A stretch of DNA of 25,911 nt from Methylotenera_A sp036675645. Lineage in GTDB: Bacteria > Pseudomonadota > Gammaproteobacteria > Burkholderiales > Methylophilaceae. Numbering within the stretch: the first letter of the stretch is position 1; each line of letters starts with the position of its first letter. Below the pieces are notes generated by a model, which did not search any database, was not told where the DNA came from, and worked only from the letters and a program-made list of their open reading frames with translations. Below, piece after piece: positions 6,860 to 14,796 of this stretch. The stretch covers positions 1 through 25,911 of the forward strand of contig JAKFEP010000093.1 of NCBI GenBank assembly GCA_036675645.1, written 5' to 3'. A program made the position numbers and the translations under genes.

Positions 6860-9046
6860 ATGCTATCTAAAATCAAAAACTGGTACAAAAATGCTGCCAC
6901 CCATTGCGACCCGCTTGAATTAGAGCAAGGCGCAACCAGGCTAGCAATCAGCACTTTTTTCACACTTTATTTGCTTGTATCGTTCGCTGTTAATAACAGC
7001 ATCAGCCACGGCGAGCTGCTTGGTTTTTACTGTTTATTTGTTTTCGAGATATGTGCTGTTATTCTATTTATAGTAATTAGTCGATCTAACGGTCCTTCTC
7101 GAAATAGGCGGCTATTAGGTAACTGGCTAGATGTTGTTGGGACTACTGTATTTTTATCACTTGCAGGTGATATTGCAGTTGTTTTAATTGGTGTTTACTT
7201 GTGGGTAACTTTTGGTAATGGCTTTCGATTTGGAAAGAAGTATTTATTTCATTCTCAAGCGATTAGTATTTTAGGCTTTTTAATTGCCACTCAAGTTAAC
7301 CCATTTTGGGCAAAACACCAGCCTATCATTATTGGTTTTTTCCTCATGCTGGTAGCACTCCCATTATATGTAGCTAAGCTAATTGAAAGAATGAATGAAG
7401 CTCGCCAAAAAGCAGAAATTGAGAGCATAAAGGCAGCGCAAGCAAGCCTTGCGAAAACACAGTTTGTCGCCAATATGAGCCATGAGATTCGCACACCGCT
7501 CAACGGCATTATTGGCATTGGCACTTTGTTTAGAACTACACCATTAAATGCAGACCAACGAGACCTGCTTAAAACGTTAGAAAGTTCCTCTAAATTACTG
7601 CTTTCGCTTTTAAACAATGTATTAGATTTTACTAAGATTGAAGAGCGTAAATTCACCATTGTCAATGTAGCTTTTTCTCCTGAAGAAGCAGTTAACGATT
7701 CACTAGAAATTTTCCGCTCACACGCCAATAACAAAAACATTCAACTAGGTGCAAGCTTTTCCAATTCACTGGGCACACTTAGCGGCGATGCTGTTGTGTT
7801 GCGCCAAGTATTGGCTAACTTGTTAGGCAATGCCATTAAGTTCACAGAAATGGGCAGTGTGACCATTTCTGCAACATTGCTAAATGAAGATACCAATAAA
7901 TCTACAGTGCGCTTTGAAGTGGCAGATACTGGCATTGGTATTCCAATTGATAAACAAGACAAAATTTTTGATAGCTTTACCCAAGCAGATTCGTCGACTA
8001 CTAGAAAATATGGCGGTAGCGGTCTAGGGCTTACCATTGCCAAACACATGATAGAAGAGATGGGCGGCACTTTACACTTTCAAAGTACTGAGGATGTAGG
8101 CAGTCGCTTTTGGTTCGAGCTTACTCTAGATAAAATCATCATAGAAAATGTTAATGCCGAAACGCCTTTGATGGCTGTTATTGAGCCCATTTCTAAAGCG
8201 CGTCAACCCGCTCAAGCACTCAATATTTTGGTTTGCGAAGATGAAACGACTAACCAAAAAATCATCACACGCTTACTTTCCCTGCCTGGTCATAAGGTTG
8301 AGGTGGTCATTAATGGCGATGAAATGTTAGATGCCCTTGAACAAAGAAAATTTGACTTAGTAATTACAGATTTGAATATGGCAGGTATGAGCGGTACTGA
8401 CGCGCTAAAAGTGTATCGATTCACGCAGCCAGATGATACTTCTACACGCTTTATACTCTTTACTGCAGATGCAACACTTTCTGCACGTGAAGCTGCCCGC
8501 GAAGCTGGTTTTGATGCATTCCTTACCAAGCCGATTGATGCCGCCACTTTATTTAACACAATTGAACGTATCCTTAACTTGGCGCCTAACACTGGTGCGT
8601 TATGGATGAATAACGCATTAAACAACCCAGCCAATATCGCACCAGAGCTAGAAGCAGACAGCTCTCAGTTGGATGTAAATACCTTAAAAGAGCTTGAGAA
8701 GATCGGTGCTGGCGATGAGTTATTTATGCATCGCCTGTTAAGAAATTATTTGGCAGACTCTATCAAATTGATATATAAAATAGAAGCTGCGGCCAAGCAA
8801 AAACAGTTTGGAGAGTTATACGACCATTGCCATGCACTTAAAGGCAACAGCCTAAGCGTAGGCGCAGTACAAGTTGCTGCCAGCACGGAGGCAATAGGAA
8901 GATTGAATGCCTCTGTCCGATCAACTGTCGTGCTTGAGATGCTTGCTAGTTTAAATAGCGATTTTTCTAAATTAACGCTCGCAGTTGAAAGCTATTTAAC
9001 GCAACCGCAAAAACAGCGCCAATTATCTCCCGGCAAAAAATATTAA
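6860..9046 (+). CDS. rpfC: RpfC-like hybrid sensor histidine kinase (membrane sensor, HisKA, HATPase, receiver, HPt)
   Basis: 728 residues. Residues about 25-175 form a membrane sensor of five or six helices with WVTFGNGFRFGKKYLF near 115-130, as in RpfC. The transmitter has phospho-His H208 in NMSHEIRTPLNG, the N box NLLGNAIKFT (320-329), G1 DTGIGIP (356-362) and G2 GGSGLGL (385-391). The receiver has E460-D461, phospho-acceptor D504 and K557. The HPt domain carries H658 in HCHALKGNS. These allow a His-Asp-His-Asp phosphorelay ending on RpfG, and on the receiver-only neighbour. An AAGGGAC ribosome site precedes the ATG. Its stop codon overlaps that of convergent rpfF. DSF is the expected ligand by family and neighbourhood; free RpfC also restrains RpfF in Xanthomonas. 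Confidence 0.9.
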   Translation: MLSKIKNWYKNAATHCDPLELEQGATRLAISTFFTLYLLVSFAVNNSISHGELLGFYCLFVFEICAVILFIVISRSNGPSRNRRLLGNWLDVVGTTVFLSLAGDIAVVLIGVYLWVTFGNGFRFGKKYLFHSQAISILGFLIATQVNPFWAKHQPIIIGFFLMLVALPLYVAKLIERMNEARQKAEIESIKAAQASLAKTQFVANMSHEIRTPLNGIIGIGTLFRTTPLNADQRDLLKTLESSSKLLLSLLNNVLDFTKIEERKFTIVNVAFSPEEAVNDSLEIFRSHANNKNIQLGASFSNSLGTLSGDAVVLRQVLANLLGNAIKFTEMGSVTISATLLNEDTNKSTVRFEVADTGIGIPIDKQDKIFDSFTQADSSTTRKYGGSGLGLTIAKHMIEEMGGTLHFQSTEDVGSRFWFELTLDKIIIENVNAETPLMAVIEPISKARQPAQALNILVCEDETTNQKIITRLLSLPGHKVEVVINGDEMLDALEQRKFDLVITDLNMAGMSGTDALKVYRFTQPDDTSTRFILFTADATLSAREAAREAGFDAFLTKPIDAATLFNTIERILNLAPNTGALWMNNALNNPANIAPELEADSSQLDVNTLKELEKIGAGDELFMHRLLRNYLADSIKLIYKIEAAAKQKQFGELYDHCHALKGNSLSVGAVQVAASTEAIGRLNASVRSTVVLEMLASLNSDFSKLTLAVESYLTQPQKQRQLSPGKKY

Positions 9047-9942
9047 GCTGTTTGCCGTTCTTCAATATGTGCAACTTCTGAACTAACCTTGCCGTTCTGG
9101 GCACGTACCAAGCGCTCCATCACTTTTAGGTTGCGTTCATCTAAACGCAACGCAGCATCTACCCAAATTTCCGTAATGTCATACAACTCTTCAAGTGTCA
9201 GCGGATTTACACGCTGTTTCGCACGATTGATTGCTTGGAATGAATTCAAGGAACGATGGTTCTTTTTAACCCAATTGTTCAATGCATATTCACCCTGACC
9301 ATCTTCTGCCAGCACGTCAACGACACCCATTTGATATAGCTCTTCGCCAGTATAAATTTTACCGGAGCGCACCATTTTTTCAGCAGCTTGCATGCCAATT
9401 TTACGCGACAGAAAGCTAAGTGCACCCATACCAGGAAATAAATTAAACAACACCTCTGGCAAGCCCATCATCGCACTTTTTTCGGCAACCATAATATGCG
9501 CAGCTAGTGCAGCTTCGAAACCACCTCCCATTGCTTGACCCTGCACCAATGAAATTGTGGTCACTGGGGCCTGCATGTTATAAAAAGTCCACACGTTATT
9601 GACGCATAGTTTGGCATAACTGAATAAGTGATCGCGTGCTTTGGATCGAATCAACTCCCCAAATACAGATAAATCGCCGCCCAGGTTGAAGACGCCTGGC
9701 ACGTCAGAAGCCAGCACTAAATAATTGACTCGATTTAGTTTGCCGTTAACTAGCACCTCGCCATGCATTGCTTCTAAATTAGACTGACTTTGGAATAGTT
9801 CTGACATGCAAATTTTATTAAAACATGGTCGAGGCTCAGGATTCATATAATAATTCATGACCCCAAACTCCTCCTCAAAACGGGTTCTTACTTGAGTTAA
9901 AGTACTATTGTTTGCGTGTTGAAAATCTACGATTGTATTCAT
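9043..9942 (-). CDS. rpfF: RpfF-like DSF synthase (crotonase-fold cis-2-unsaturated fatty acid signal synthase)
   Basis: 299 residues, close to Xanthomonas RpfF. The crotonase core includes VFNLGGDL (84-91) and GQAMGGGFEAALAAHIMVAE. The two catalytic glutamates correspond to E143 (GGGFEAAL) and E163 (GLPEVLFNLFPGMG), equivalent to Glu141 and Glu161 of Xanthomonas RpfF. RpfF dehydrates 3-hydroxyacyl-ACP to the cis-2-enoyl form and releases the free acid by thioesterase action. Ordinary enoyl-CoA hydratases lack the NLFPGMGA signature and the long N-terminal extension seen here. The start is supported by AAGGGAC 7 nt upstream. It converges on the rpfG-rpfC operon with a 4-bp overlap at the stop codons and is divergent from a fadL-type gene. 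The exact chain length of the signal cannot be read from sequence. Confidence 0.9.
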   Translation of the reverse strand: MNTIVDFQHANNSTLTQVRTRFEEEFGVMNYYMNPEPRPCFNKICMSELFQSQSNLEAMHGEVLVNGKLNRVNYLVLASDVPGVFNLGGDLSVFGELIRSKARDHLFSYAKLCVNNVWTFYNMQAPVTTISLVQGQAMGGGFEAALAAHIMVAEKSAMMGLPEVLFNLFPGMGALSFLSRKIGMQAAEKMVRSGKIYTGEELYQMGVVDVLAEDGQGEYALNNWVKKNHRSLNSFQAINRAKQRVNPLTLEELYDITEIWVDAALRLDERNLKVMERLVRAQNGKVSSEVAHIEERQTA

Positions 9943-10236
9943 GGTATTGTCCCTTAGTTAAATAACAGCCAACCTCTTTATAACTATTCATAGTTTTTAT
10001 TAAATTGATATAGCCGTATGTGATATAAAGTGTTTACGATTAAACTATAGGCCTATTAATTTCTCATCTCAACAAAAATAATTTTGGATAAAAGTATTTA
10101 TCAGGTAGATTGTTGAAATATAACAATAAATTCAAATTCGCTGATTAATATACAACCTTGAGTTAATTGTATAAGTTATTGATACAGCATTGTATTTAAT
10201 TAAAATTAAAAATTTAGACTTAGGGAAGCTTCTTTC

Positions 10237-11478
10237 ATGCAAAAATTAATCTTATCTTTTGTGATTTTTACAACACCACTTGTTTCGCAAGCTGCCGGCT
10301 TTGCATTAATTGAACAAGGCGGCAGCGGTATGGGCAATGCTTATGCAGGCGGGTCGGCAGTGGCCGAAGATGCCAGCACTATATTCTTTAACCCAGCTGG
10401 CATGACCTATATTGAGGGTACGCAGGCAGTGAGTGCTTTACACCTGATTAGTCCAAATGCAGAGTTTAATGACAAAGGTTCTGAAAAGGCCTTTGGTGTA
10501 CCTCCGCGAGGAGATGATGGCTCCGATGCCGGTGATTTGGCTTTTGTGCCAAATATTTACCTTATGACTGAGATTAATCCCAACGTCAAAATAGGGATTG
10601 GAGTTAGCGCCCCTTTTGGACTAAAAACTGAATACGATGATGAATGGGTGGGTCGTTTTCAAGCAAACAAATCTGAAGTCAAAACCATCAACATCAATCC
10701 TTCTATGGCGTTTAAGGTCAATGATAAACTTTCCTTAGGCGCAGGAGTTTCAGCTATGCGTGCAGAAGCTACTCTTACCCGCCAAGTAAACCGCGTGATT
10801 GCATCTGAGTCTGATGTTGAGATTAAAGGGAATGACTGGGGTTTCGGATTTAATCTTGGTGCAATCTATCAAGCAACTGAAGACACGCGAATTGGATTAG
10901 CCTACCGGTCTAAAGTTGAACAACACCTAGAGGGAAGATCTAAATCACCATTGGTTGCAGCACTCAATACCAAGGTTAAAGCCGACCTCACCTTACCAGA
11001 AAATTTCTCAATCAGTGCATTCAGCCGATTAAATGACACTTGGGATTTAATGGGAGATGTCACTTGGACACGCTGGAGTCGTTTTAAAACATTACGTATT
11101 GACTTTGCAAATGCCACGCCAGATTCTGTAACCCATGAAAACTGGGAAAATACGATGCGCTATTCAATAGGTGTAAATTATAACTATAGTGAGGCAATTA
11201 AATTACGTGCCGGTTTAGCTTATGACGAAGAAGCAATCAAAGATGAATTTCGTACTGCCCGCATACCCGGTAATGATAGAAAGTGGGTATCACTAGGCGC
11301 AAGCTACCAAATCACACCTGCTTCTAAGTTTGATATAGGCTATTCACACTTATTTCTTAGTGATGCAAAAATTGACGATGACCAAACATCTGCTGCAGAA
11401 GGCTTTAATGGACGCTTACTTGGTGATTTTGAAGGTAGCGTAGATATTCTAAGCTTTCAATACACTTATAATCTTTGA
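10237..11478 (+). CDS. FadL/OmpP1/TodX-family outer membrane long-chain fatty acid or hydrocarbon channel
   Basis: 413 residues. A signal peptide of about 20 residues (ending SQA or SQAA) precedes the family N-terminus AGFALIEQGGSGMGNAYAGG. The NPAGM motif of the FadL hatch follows near residue 50. The rest alternates short hydrophobic strands typical of a 14-strand barrel and ends in a hydrophobic strand (FQYTYNL). An AGGGAAG ribosome site precedes the ATG. FadL proteins move hydrophobic molecules, chiefly long-chain fatty acids, across the outer membrane by lateral diffusion. Its divergent position beside rpfF suggests a role in uptake of DSF or of fatty acid precursors, but general substrate uptake is equally possible. 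A strong terminator follows. Confidence 0.9.
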   Translation: MQKLILSFVIFTTPLVSQAAGFALIEQGGSGMGNAYAGGSAVAEDASTIFFNPAGMTYIEGTQAVSALHLISPNAEFNDKGSEKAFGVPPRGDDGSDAGDLAFVPNIYLMTEINPNVKIGIGVSAPFGLKTEYDDEWVGRFQANKSEVKTININPSMAFKVNDKLSLGAGVSAMRAEATLTRQVNRVIASESDVEIKGNDWGFGFNLGAIYQATEDTRIGLAYRSKVEQHLEGRSKSPLVAALNTKVKADLTLPENFSISAFSRLNDTWDLMGDVTWTRWSRFKTLRIDFANATPDSVTHENWENTMRYSIGVNYNYSEAIKLRAGLAYDEEAIKDEFRTARIPGNDRKWVSLGASYQITPASKFDIGYSHLFLSDAKIDDDQTSAAEGFNGRLLGDFEGSVDILSFQYTYNL

Positions 11479-11486
11479 CCTATCTG

Positions 11487-11514
11487 AAAAAAGCTCACGA
11501 AAGTGAGCTTTTTT
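11487..11514. terminator. Rho-independent terminator, probably bidirectional
   Basis: GCTCAC (11493-11498), GAAA tetraloop, GTGAGC (11503-11508), flanked by six A on the left and six T on the right. It lies 9 bp after the fadL-type gene and before the end of the minus-strand lipoprotein gene, so it can serve both. Confidence 0.92.
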
Positions 11515-11532
11515 ATTTAACTGACTAAAAGA

Positions 11533-11739
11533 CTAGTCTGTTTTGTCCTCGATTTTATCCCCCATCTCTTCCATTTTATCACCTGCATTGTCAGTTGCAT
11601 CTTCGATTTTATCTCCAGCATTTTCTGCGGCATTATCAATTTTCTCACCCGCTGTTTCAGCTGGACCTTTTTCGCAGGAGGCCAATCCAATGGTCATTAA
11701 AAGCGCTAAGGCTACGATTGGTAATTTGTTAATATTCAT
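11533..11739 (-). CDS. Small acidic lipoprotein with 11-residue helical repeats
   Basis: 68 residues from the ATG at 11739, which follows a strong GGAGG ribosome site; a longer in-frame reading from 11877 lacks one and is rejected. The lipobox LASC has Cys22 after a short hydrophobic segment, so the mature chain is a lipid-anchored peptide of about 47 residues. After EKGPAETA it repeats an 11-residue unit of the form AGDKIEDATDN (two to three full copies plus a partial DKIEDKTD). This periodicity suggests a long amphipathic or right-handed coiled-coil helix, like apolipoprotein- or LEA-type repeats. The final residue for sorting could not be inferred. Function unknown. It faces the fadL-type gene tail to tail across the terminator and is not in an operon. 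Confidence 0.8.
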   Translation of the reverse strand: MNINKLPIVALALLMTIGLASCEKGPAETAGEKIDNAAENAGDKIEDATDNAGDKMEEMGDKIEDKTD

Positions 11740-12291
11740 TTTATAAAACCTCCAAGTAATTAAGTATAAGTTCAAACACACCAGCATGGTATTAAATAGC
11801 AACCAATAAACTAAGTAGAGTATTTCTGAGTTTAGTGTAAGCGATACCTTACAACCAATACGAATGAAAATGGGCAAAGACCTACCGCTTTAATCAGTAA
11901 CGCCACAGCATCAACGCTTTATAACGGCTCTTCACTTGCTTAAACTGAGCATAGTCAGACTTTTAAAAACTTGATAAAACCTATTTAACTGTCAGAATTT
12001 CCACAATTTTGTGTCAATTTGAGCAATAAATTTGTGCTTGTTTTCATCGCATTTTTTGATGTCTTGTATAAGACAATTTGCATCCAACCCCTCCAAGAGC
12101 ATTGTAAATAAACGTTCTACGCGAGAACTACATCCAAAATTTAGCCCTTGTAAAGGCTATATAAAAATCTTGTCATATGACTTGGCATAGTCTATGCGTC
12201 TACTTACTTGTAAAAATAAAAAGTTATTTTTCAGCGTTTGTTTTAAATGTTAAGCATCAAATTGATTTTGCTAACTTTCGTGTTAGTAAAT
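11740..12291. other. Long non-coding region upstream of the adhesin gene, rich in short inverted repeats
   Basis: No supported gene or RNA in this 552-bp stretch. It holds the leader of the minus-strand lipoprotein gene at its left end and, toward the adhesin, dyads at 12060-12075 (TGTCTT-GTAT-AAGACA), 12114-12128 (GTTCT-ACGCG-AGAAC), 12185-12197 (GCATA-GTC-TATGC), 12212-12231 (AAAAATAA-AAAG-TTATTTTT) and 12271-12286 (CTAAC-TTTCGT-GTTAG). I read it as the regulatory region of the adhesin operon. Confidence 0.4.
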
Positions 12292-12311
12292 TTCAAATGA
12301 TGCCATTTGAA
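12292..12311 (+). promoter_or_regulatory. 8-bp perfect hairpin abutting the adhesin ribosome binding site
   Basis: TTCAAATG (12292-12299), loop ATGC, CATTTGAA (12304-12311). The last stem base is also the first A of the AGGGG Shine-Dalgarno (12311-12315), which sits 6 nt before the ATG at 12322. In RNA the stem could limit ribosome access; in DNA it is also a plausible operator. Confidence 0.5.
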
Positions 12312-12321
12312 GGGGCATGAA

Positions 12322-14772
12322 ATGAAAACGGTTTTAAGTAAAGGCTTTGTACCGCCAATTGGAGAATCGCCCATGATTTTTCAGGCTTTGCATTTATTGG
12401 AAAATAATAATGTAGTCATGGCGAAGCCAACCATGATGCATAGGCAGCGAACAGTTTTTATTGCTAGCATTGTTGCAGCTGGCATGATTGCTAGTGCCGG
12501 ATCAGCCAATGCCGCACTTATCAGCCCCTGTTCTGGCGTAAGTCTGGCGCCGTCAGTGGTCACTGATATTGTAGGCCAATCTGTTTTACCAATTACAGGC
12601 ATTCTAGATGGCGTACCTTTACTTGGGCTGCTGGGATTGAGCACAAACCTCACCAATACCTTAGCCAGCATTGCGGCAGGCGATCCTATTAATCTCAATA
12701 TATTAGACTCAAGTGGAAATATTATTTCGCCTGCCGATACTGAATGCCTAACGACTGCAGACGGTTATAGCTTAGACACGCCAAAAGGTATCTCAATCGG
12801 TGGCAACTCTATTACAGGACTTGGTAACGGTCTCGCTGCCGACGCAGGCGAGATGAACTCAATCGCCTTTGGTAACGGAGCCGCTACAAATGCCGCTGCA
12901 ACGAATTCAATTGCTATTGGCACCAACGCTTCGATTGATTTCTTAGGTGTTAACTCCACTGCACTTGGTAGTGGCGCGAATGTTACTGTAGCTAACAGTG
13001 TTGCACTTGGTGCTGGTTCGACAGCAATTGGTGGTGCAGAAACCAATTACACAGCCTATGGCTTGACTGCAACACAAACAAGCGTGGGTGAAGTTTCAAT
13101 CGGGTCCGCAGGCAATGCAAGGAAAATCACTAACGTTGCAGCCGGTAGCGCAGCTACCGACGCGGTCAATGTCTCCCAGTTACAAGCTGTAGACGATGGT
13201 GCCGTTAAATACGATCCTTTAAGTCTAAAAATGACAGTTACTTTAGGTGGCCCCTTGTCATTGGATGGTGGCACTACTGGGGGCACCAGAATTACCAATC
13301 TCTCCAAAGGGGCAGTCAATGCCACCAGTACTGACGCGGTGAATGGCTCACAGTTATTTGATATCACCTCTGGCATGACAGCCAACATGGATGCACTTGG
13401 TTTAAGTATGGCAACCAACTTGGGCGGTGGCGCAACCTACAACTCTACAACTGGTGCAGTTTCTGCACCCACTTATAATGTATATGGAACGACCCAAAAT
13501 AATGTGGGTTCAGCTATTGATGCATTGCAGGCCAATTCTCCATTACAGTATTCTGATGTGAATGGGGTGGCGACGCCAAATACGCCTTCAAACCATGTCA
13601 CGTTAGTTGGTAGTGCGGCTGGTCCAGTGACTTTGCATAATGTAGCTGATGGTGTAGCTAATAATGATGCGGTAAATATGGGGCAGCTTGCTGCAGTGCA
13701 AAATAATGTGAGTAATTTGGATGCATTAGCAGTTAAATATGATGATGCTACGAGAAATACAATTACTTTAGCTGGCCCAGTATCTTCGGATGGTGGTTTA
13801 ACCGATGGAACCACGATTACAAATCTTCATCAAGGTTTACTCAGTGCAACAAGTACTGATGCAGTCAACGGCGCCCAACTCTTTGCGACCAATCAAATGA
13901 TAAGCAACCTAAGTAACGGTGGTGGTATCAAATACTTTCATGCCAATTCCACACATGCAGATTCTGCTGCAATAGGAAACGAGAGTGTAGCCATAGGCTC
14001 ACGTTCTATAGCAAGCGGTGACGGTAGTATCGCCATGGGCGACAACAGCCAAGCCTCTGCTACTGGTGCAATTGCCATTGGTCAGAACTCAATTTCCAGT
14101 GGGGTTAACTCAATTGCAATTGGTACTGGTGCGGTTGCTACTGGTTCCGTAGCAGTGGGGGTGAATGCACAAGCAGGTAACGGCGGTGCCGCATTTGGTG
14201 ATGATGCGGTTGCATTAACACCGCAGCAGGGTACTGCCTTAGGTAACGCCGCAACTGTAACGGCCAATCGAGGCGTTGCGCTAGGTGCTGGCGCTCAAGC
14301 TACTCGAACTGGCATGAACGGTGCAACTGAAAGGTATAGCAATGTGGCTGTGACTTCGACTGAAGGAGCCGTCTCTGTAGGATCAGCAGGTAACGAACGA
14401 CAAATCACGAATGTGGCTGGTGGTACTGCTGATACTGACGCAGTGAATGTACGCCAATTGGACGCAGCTATCGCTCAATCAAGTGTAGATGCCAATAACC
14501 GGCTTAATGCACTACAGAATGATATTTCCAGCGTCAAGAATGACTCTAATGCTGGTACTGCATCGGCAATGTCGATGGCCAGCATGCCTCAGTCAGTGAT
14601 TCCAGGCAAGGTCATGGTAGCGGCAGGCGTTGCGAACTATCAAGGCCAGTCCGCAATGTCTTTCGGGGTTTCTAATTTCTCTGATAACGGGCGCTGGGTA
14701 GTTAACCTCAATGGTACCGCAAATACTCGCGGTAACGCCGGCGCTGCCGTCGGTGTTGGGTTTCACTGGTAA
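12322..14772 (+). CDS. Trimeric autotransporter adhesin (YadA-like head, necks, stalk and membrane anchor)
   Basis: 816 residues, secreted to the surface as a trimer (type Vc). A very long N-region precedes the hydrophobic core (about 44-58) and cleavage after SANA (64), resembling extended signal peptides of large autotransporters. Head-type repeats such as NSIAIGTNA, NSVALGAGS, ESVAIGSRS and GAIAIGQNS occur in two blocks (about 180-240 and 550-660). Neck motifs ITNVAAGSAATDAVNVSQL, HNVADGVANNDAVNMGQL and ITNVAGGTADTDAVNVRQL alternate with two related modules ending in STDAVNGSQLF or STDAVNGAQLF. The last 90 residues are a coiled coil plus YadA anchor ending GAAVGVGFHW. I chose ATG 12322 with AGGGG 6 nt upstream; ATG 12373, with GGAG 8 nt upstream, is an alternative giving 799 residues. 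A TpgA-like gene follows 24 bp later. Confidence 0.92.
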   Translation: MKTVLSKGFVPPIGESPMIFQALHLLENNNVVMAKPTMMHRQRTVFIASIVAAGMIASAGSANAALISPCSGVSLAPSVVTDIVGQSVLPITGILDGVPLLGLLGLSTNLTNTLASIAAGDPINLNILDSSGNIISPADTECLTTADGYSLDTPKGISIGGNSITGLGNGLAADAGEMNSIAFGNGAATNAAATNSIAIGTNASIDFLGVNSTALGSGANVTVANSVALGAGSTAIGGAETNYTAYGLTATQTSVGEVSIGSAGNARKITNVAAGSAATDAVNVSQLQAVDDGAVKYDPLSLKMTVTLGGPLSLDGGTTGGTRITNLSKGAVNATSTDAVNGSQLFDITSGMTANMDALGLSMATNLGGGATYNSTTGAVSAPTYNVYGTTQNNVGSAIDALQANSPLQYSDVNGVATPNTPSNHVTLVGSAAGPVTLHNVADGVANNDAVNMGQLAAVQNNVSNLDALAVKYDDATRNTITLAGPVSSDGGLTDGTTITNLHQGLLSATSTDAVNGAQLFATNQMISNLSNGGGIKYFHANSTHADSAAIGNESVAIGSRSIASGDGSIAMGDNSQASATGAIAIGQNSISSGVNSIAIGTGAVATGSVAVGVNAQAGNGGAAFGDDAVALTPQQGTALGNAATVTANRGVALGAGAQATRTGMNGATERYSNVAVTSTEGAVSVGSAGNERQITNVAGGTADTDAVNVRQLDAAIAQSSVDANNRLNALQNDISSVKNDSNAGTASAMSMASMPQSVIPGKVMVAAGVANYQGQSAMSFGVSNFSDNGRWVVNLNGTANTRGNAGAAVGVGFHW

Positions 14773-14773
14773 T

Positions 14774-14793
14774 GATTACATTAACGTGTAATC
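14774..14793 (+). promoter_or_regulatory. Hairpin filling the adhesin/tpgA intergenic gap
   Basis: GATTACA (14774-14780), loop TTAACG, TGTAATC (14787-14793). It occupies 20 of the 24 bases between the adhesin stop and the downstream ATG. No T tract follows, so it is not a typical terminator; it could be a processing or attenuation element that sets the ratio of the two proteins. Confidence 0.45.
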
Positions 14794-14796
14794 GCC

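Noticed and set aside
7291..8634. Minus-strand reading frames under the RpfC-like kinase
   Set aside because: The plus strand encodes an intact five-domain kinase with all motifs; the opposite frames show no family resemblance.
11740..11877. 46-residue N-terminal extension of the small lipoprotein
   Set aside because: The strong GGAGG site directly precedes the ATG at 11739, and only that start puts the signal peptide and lipobox at the N-terminus.
12307..12321. TTG start for the adhesin at 12307
   Set aside because: The TTG lies inside the hairpin, and the AGGGG site is downstream of it; AGGGG serves the ATG at 12322.
12381..14267. Several minus-strand reading frames of 60-120 codons under the adhesin gene
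   Set aside because: They are by-products of the repetitive Ala/Gly/Val-rich codons of the adhesin; low-complexity translations and no start signals.
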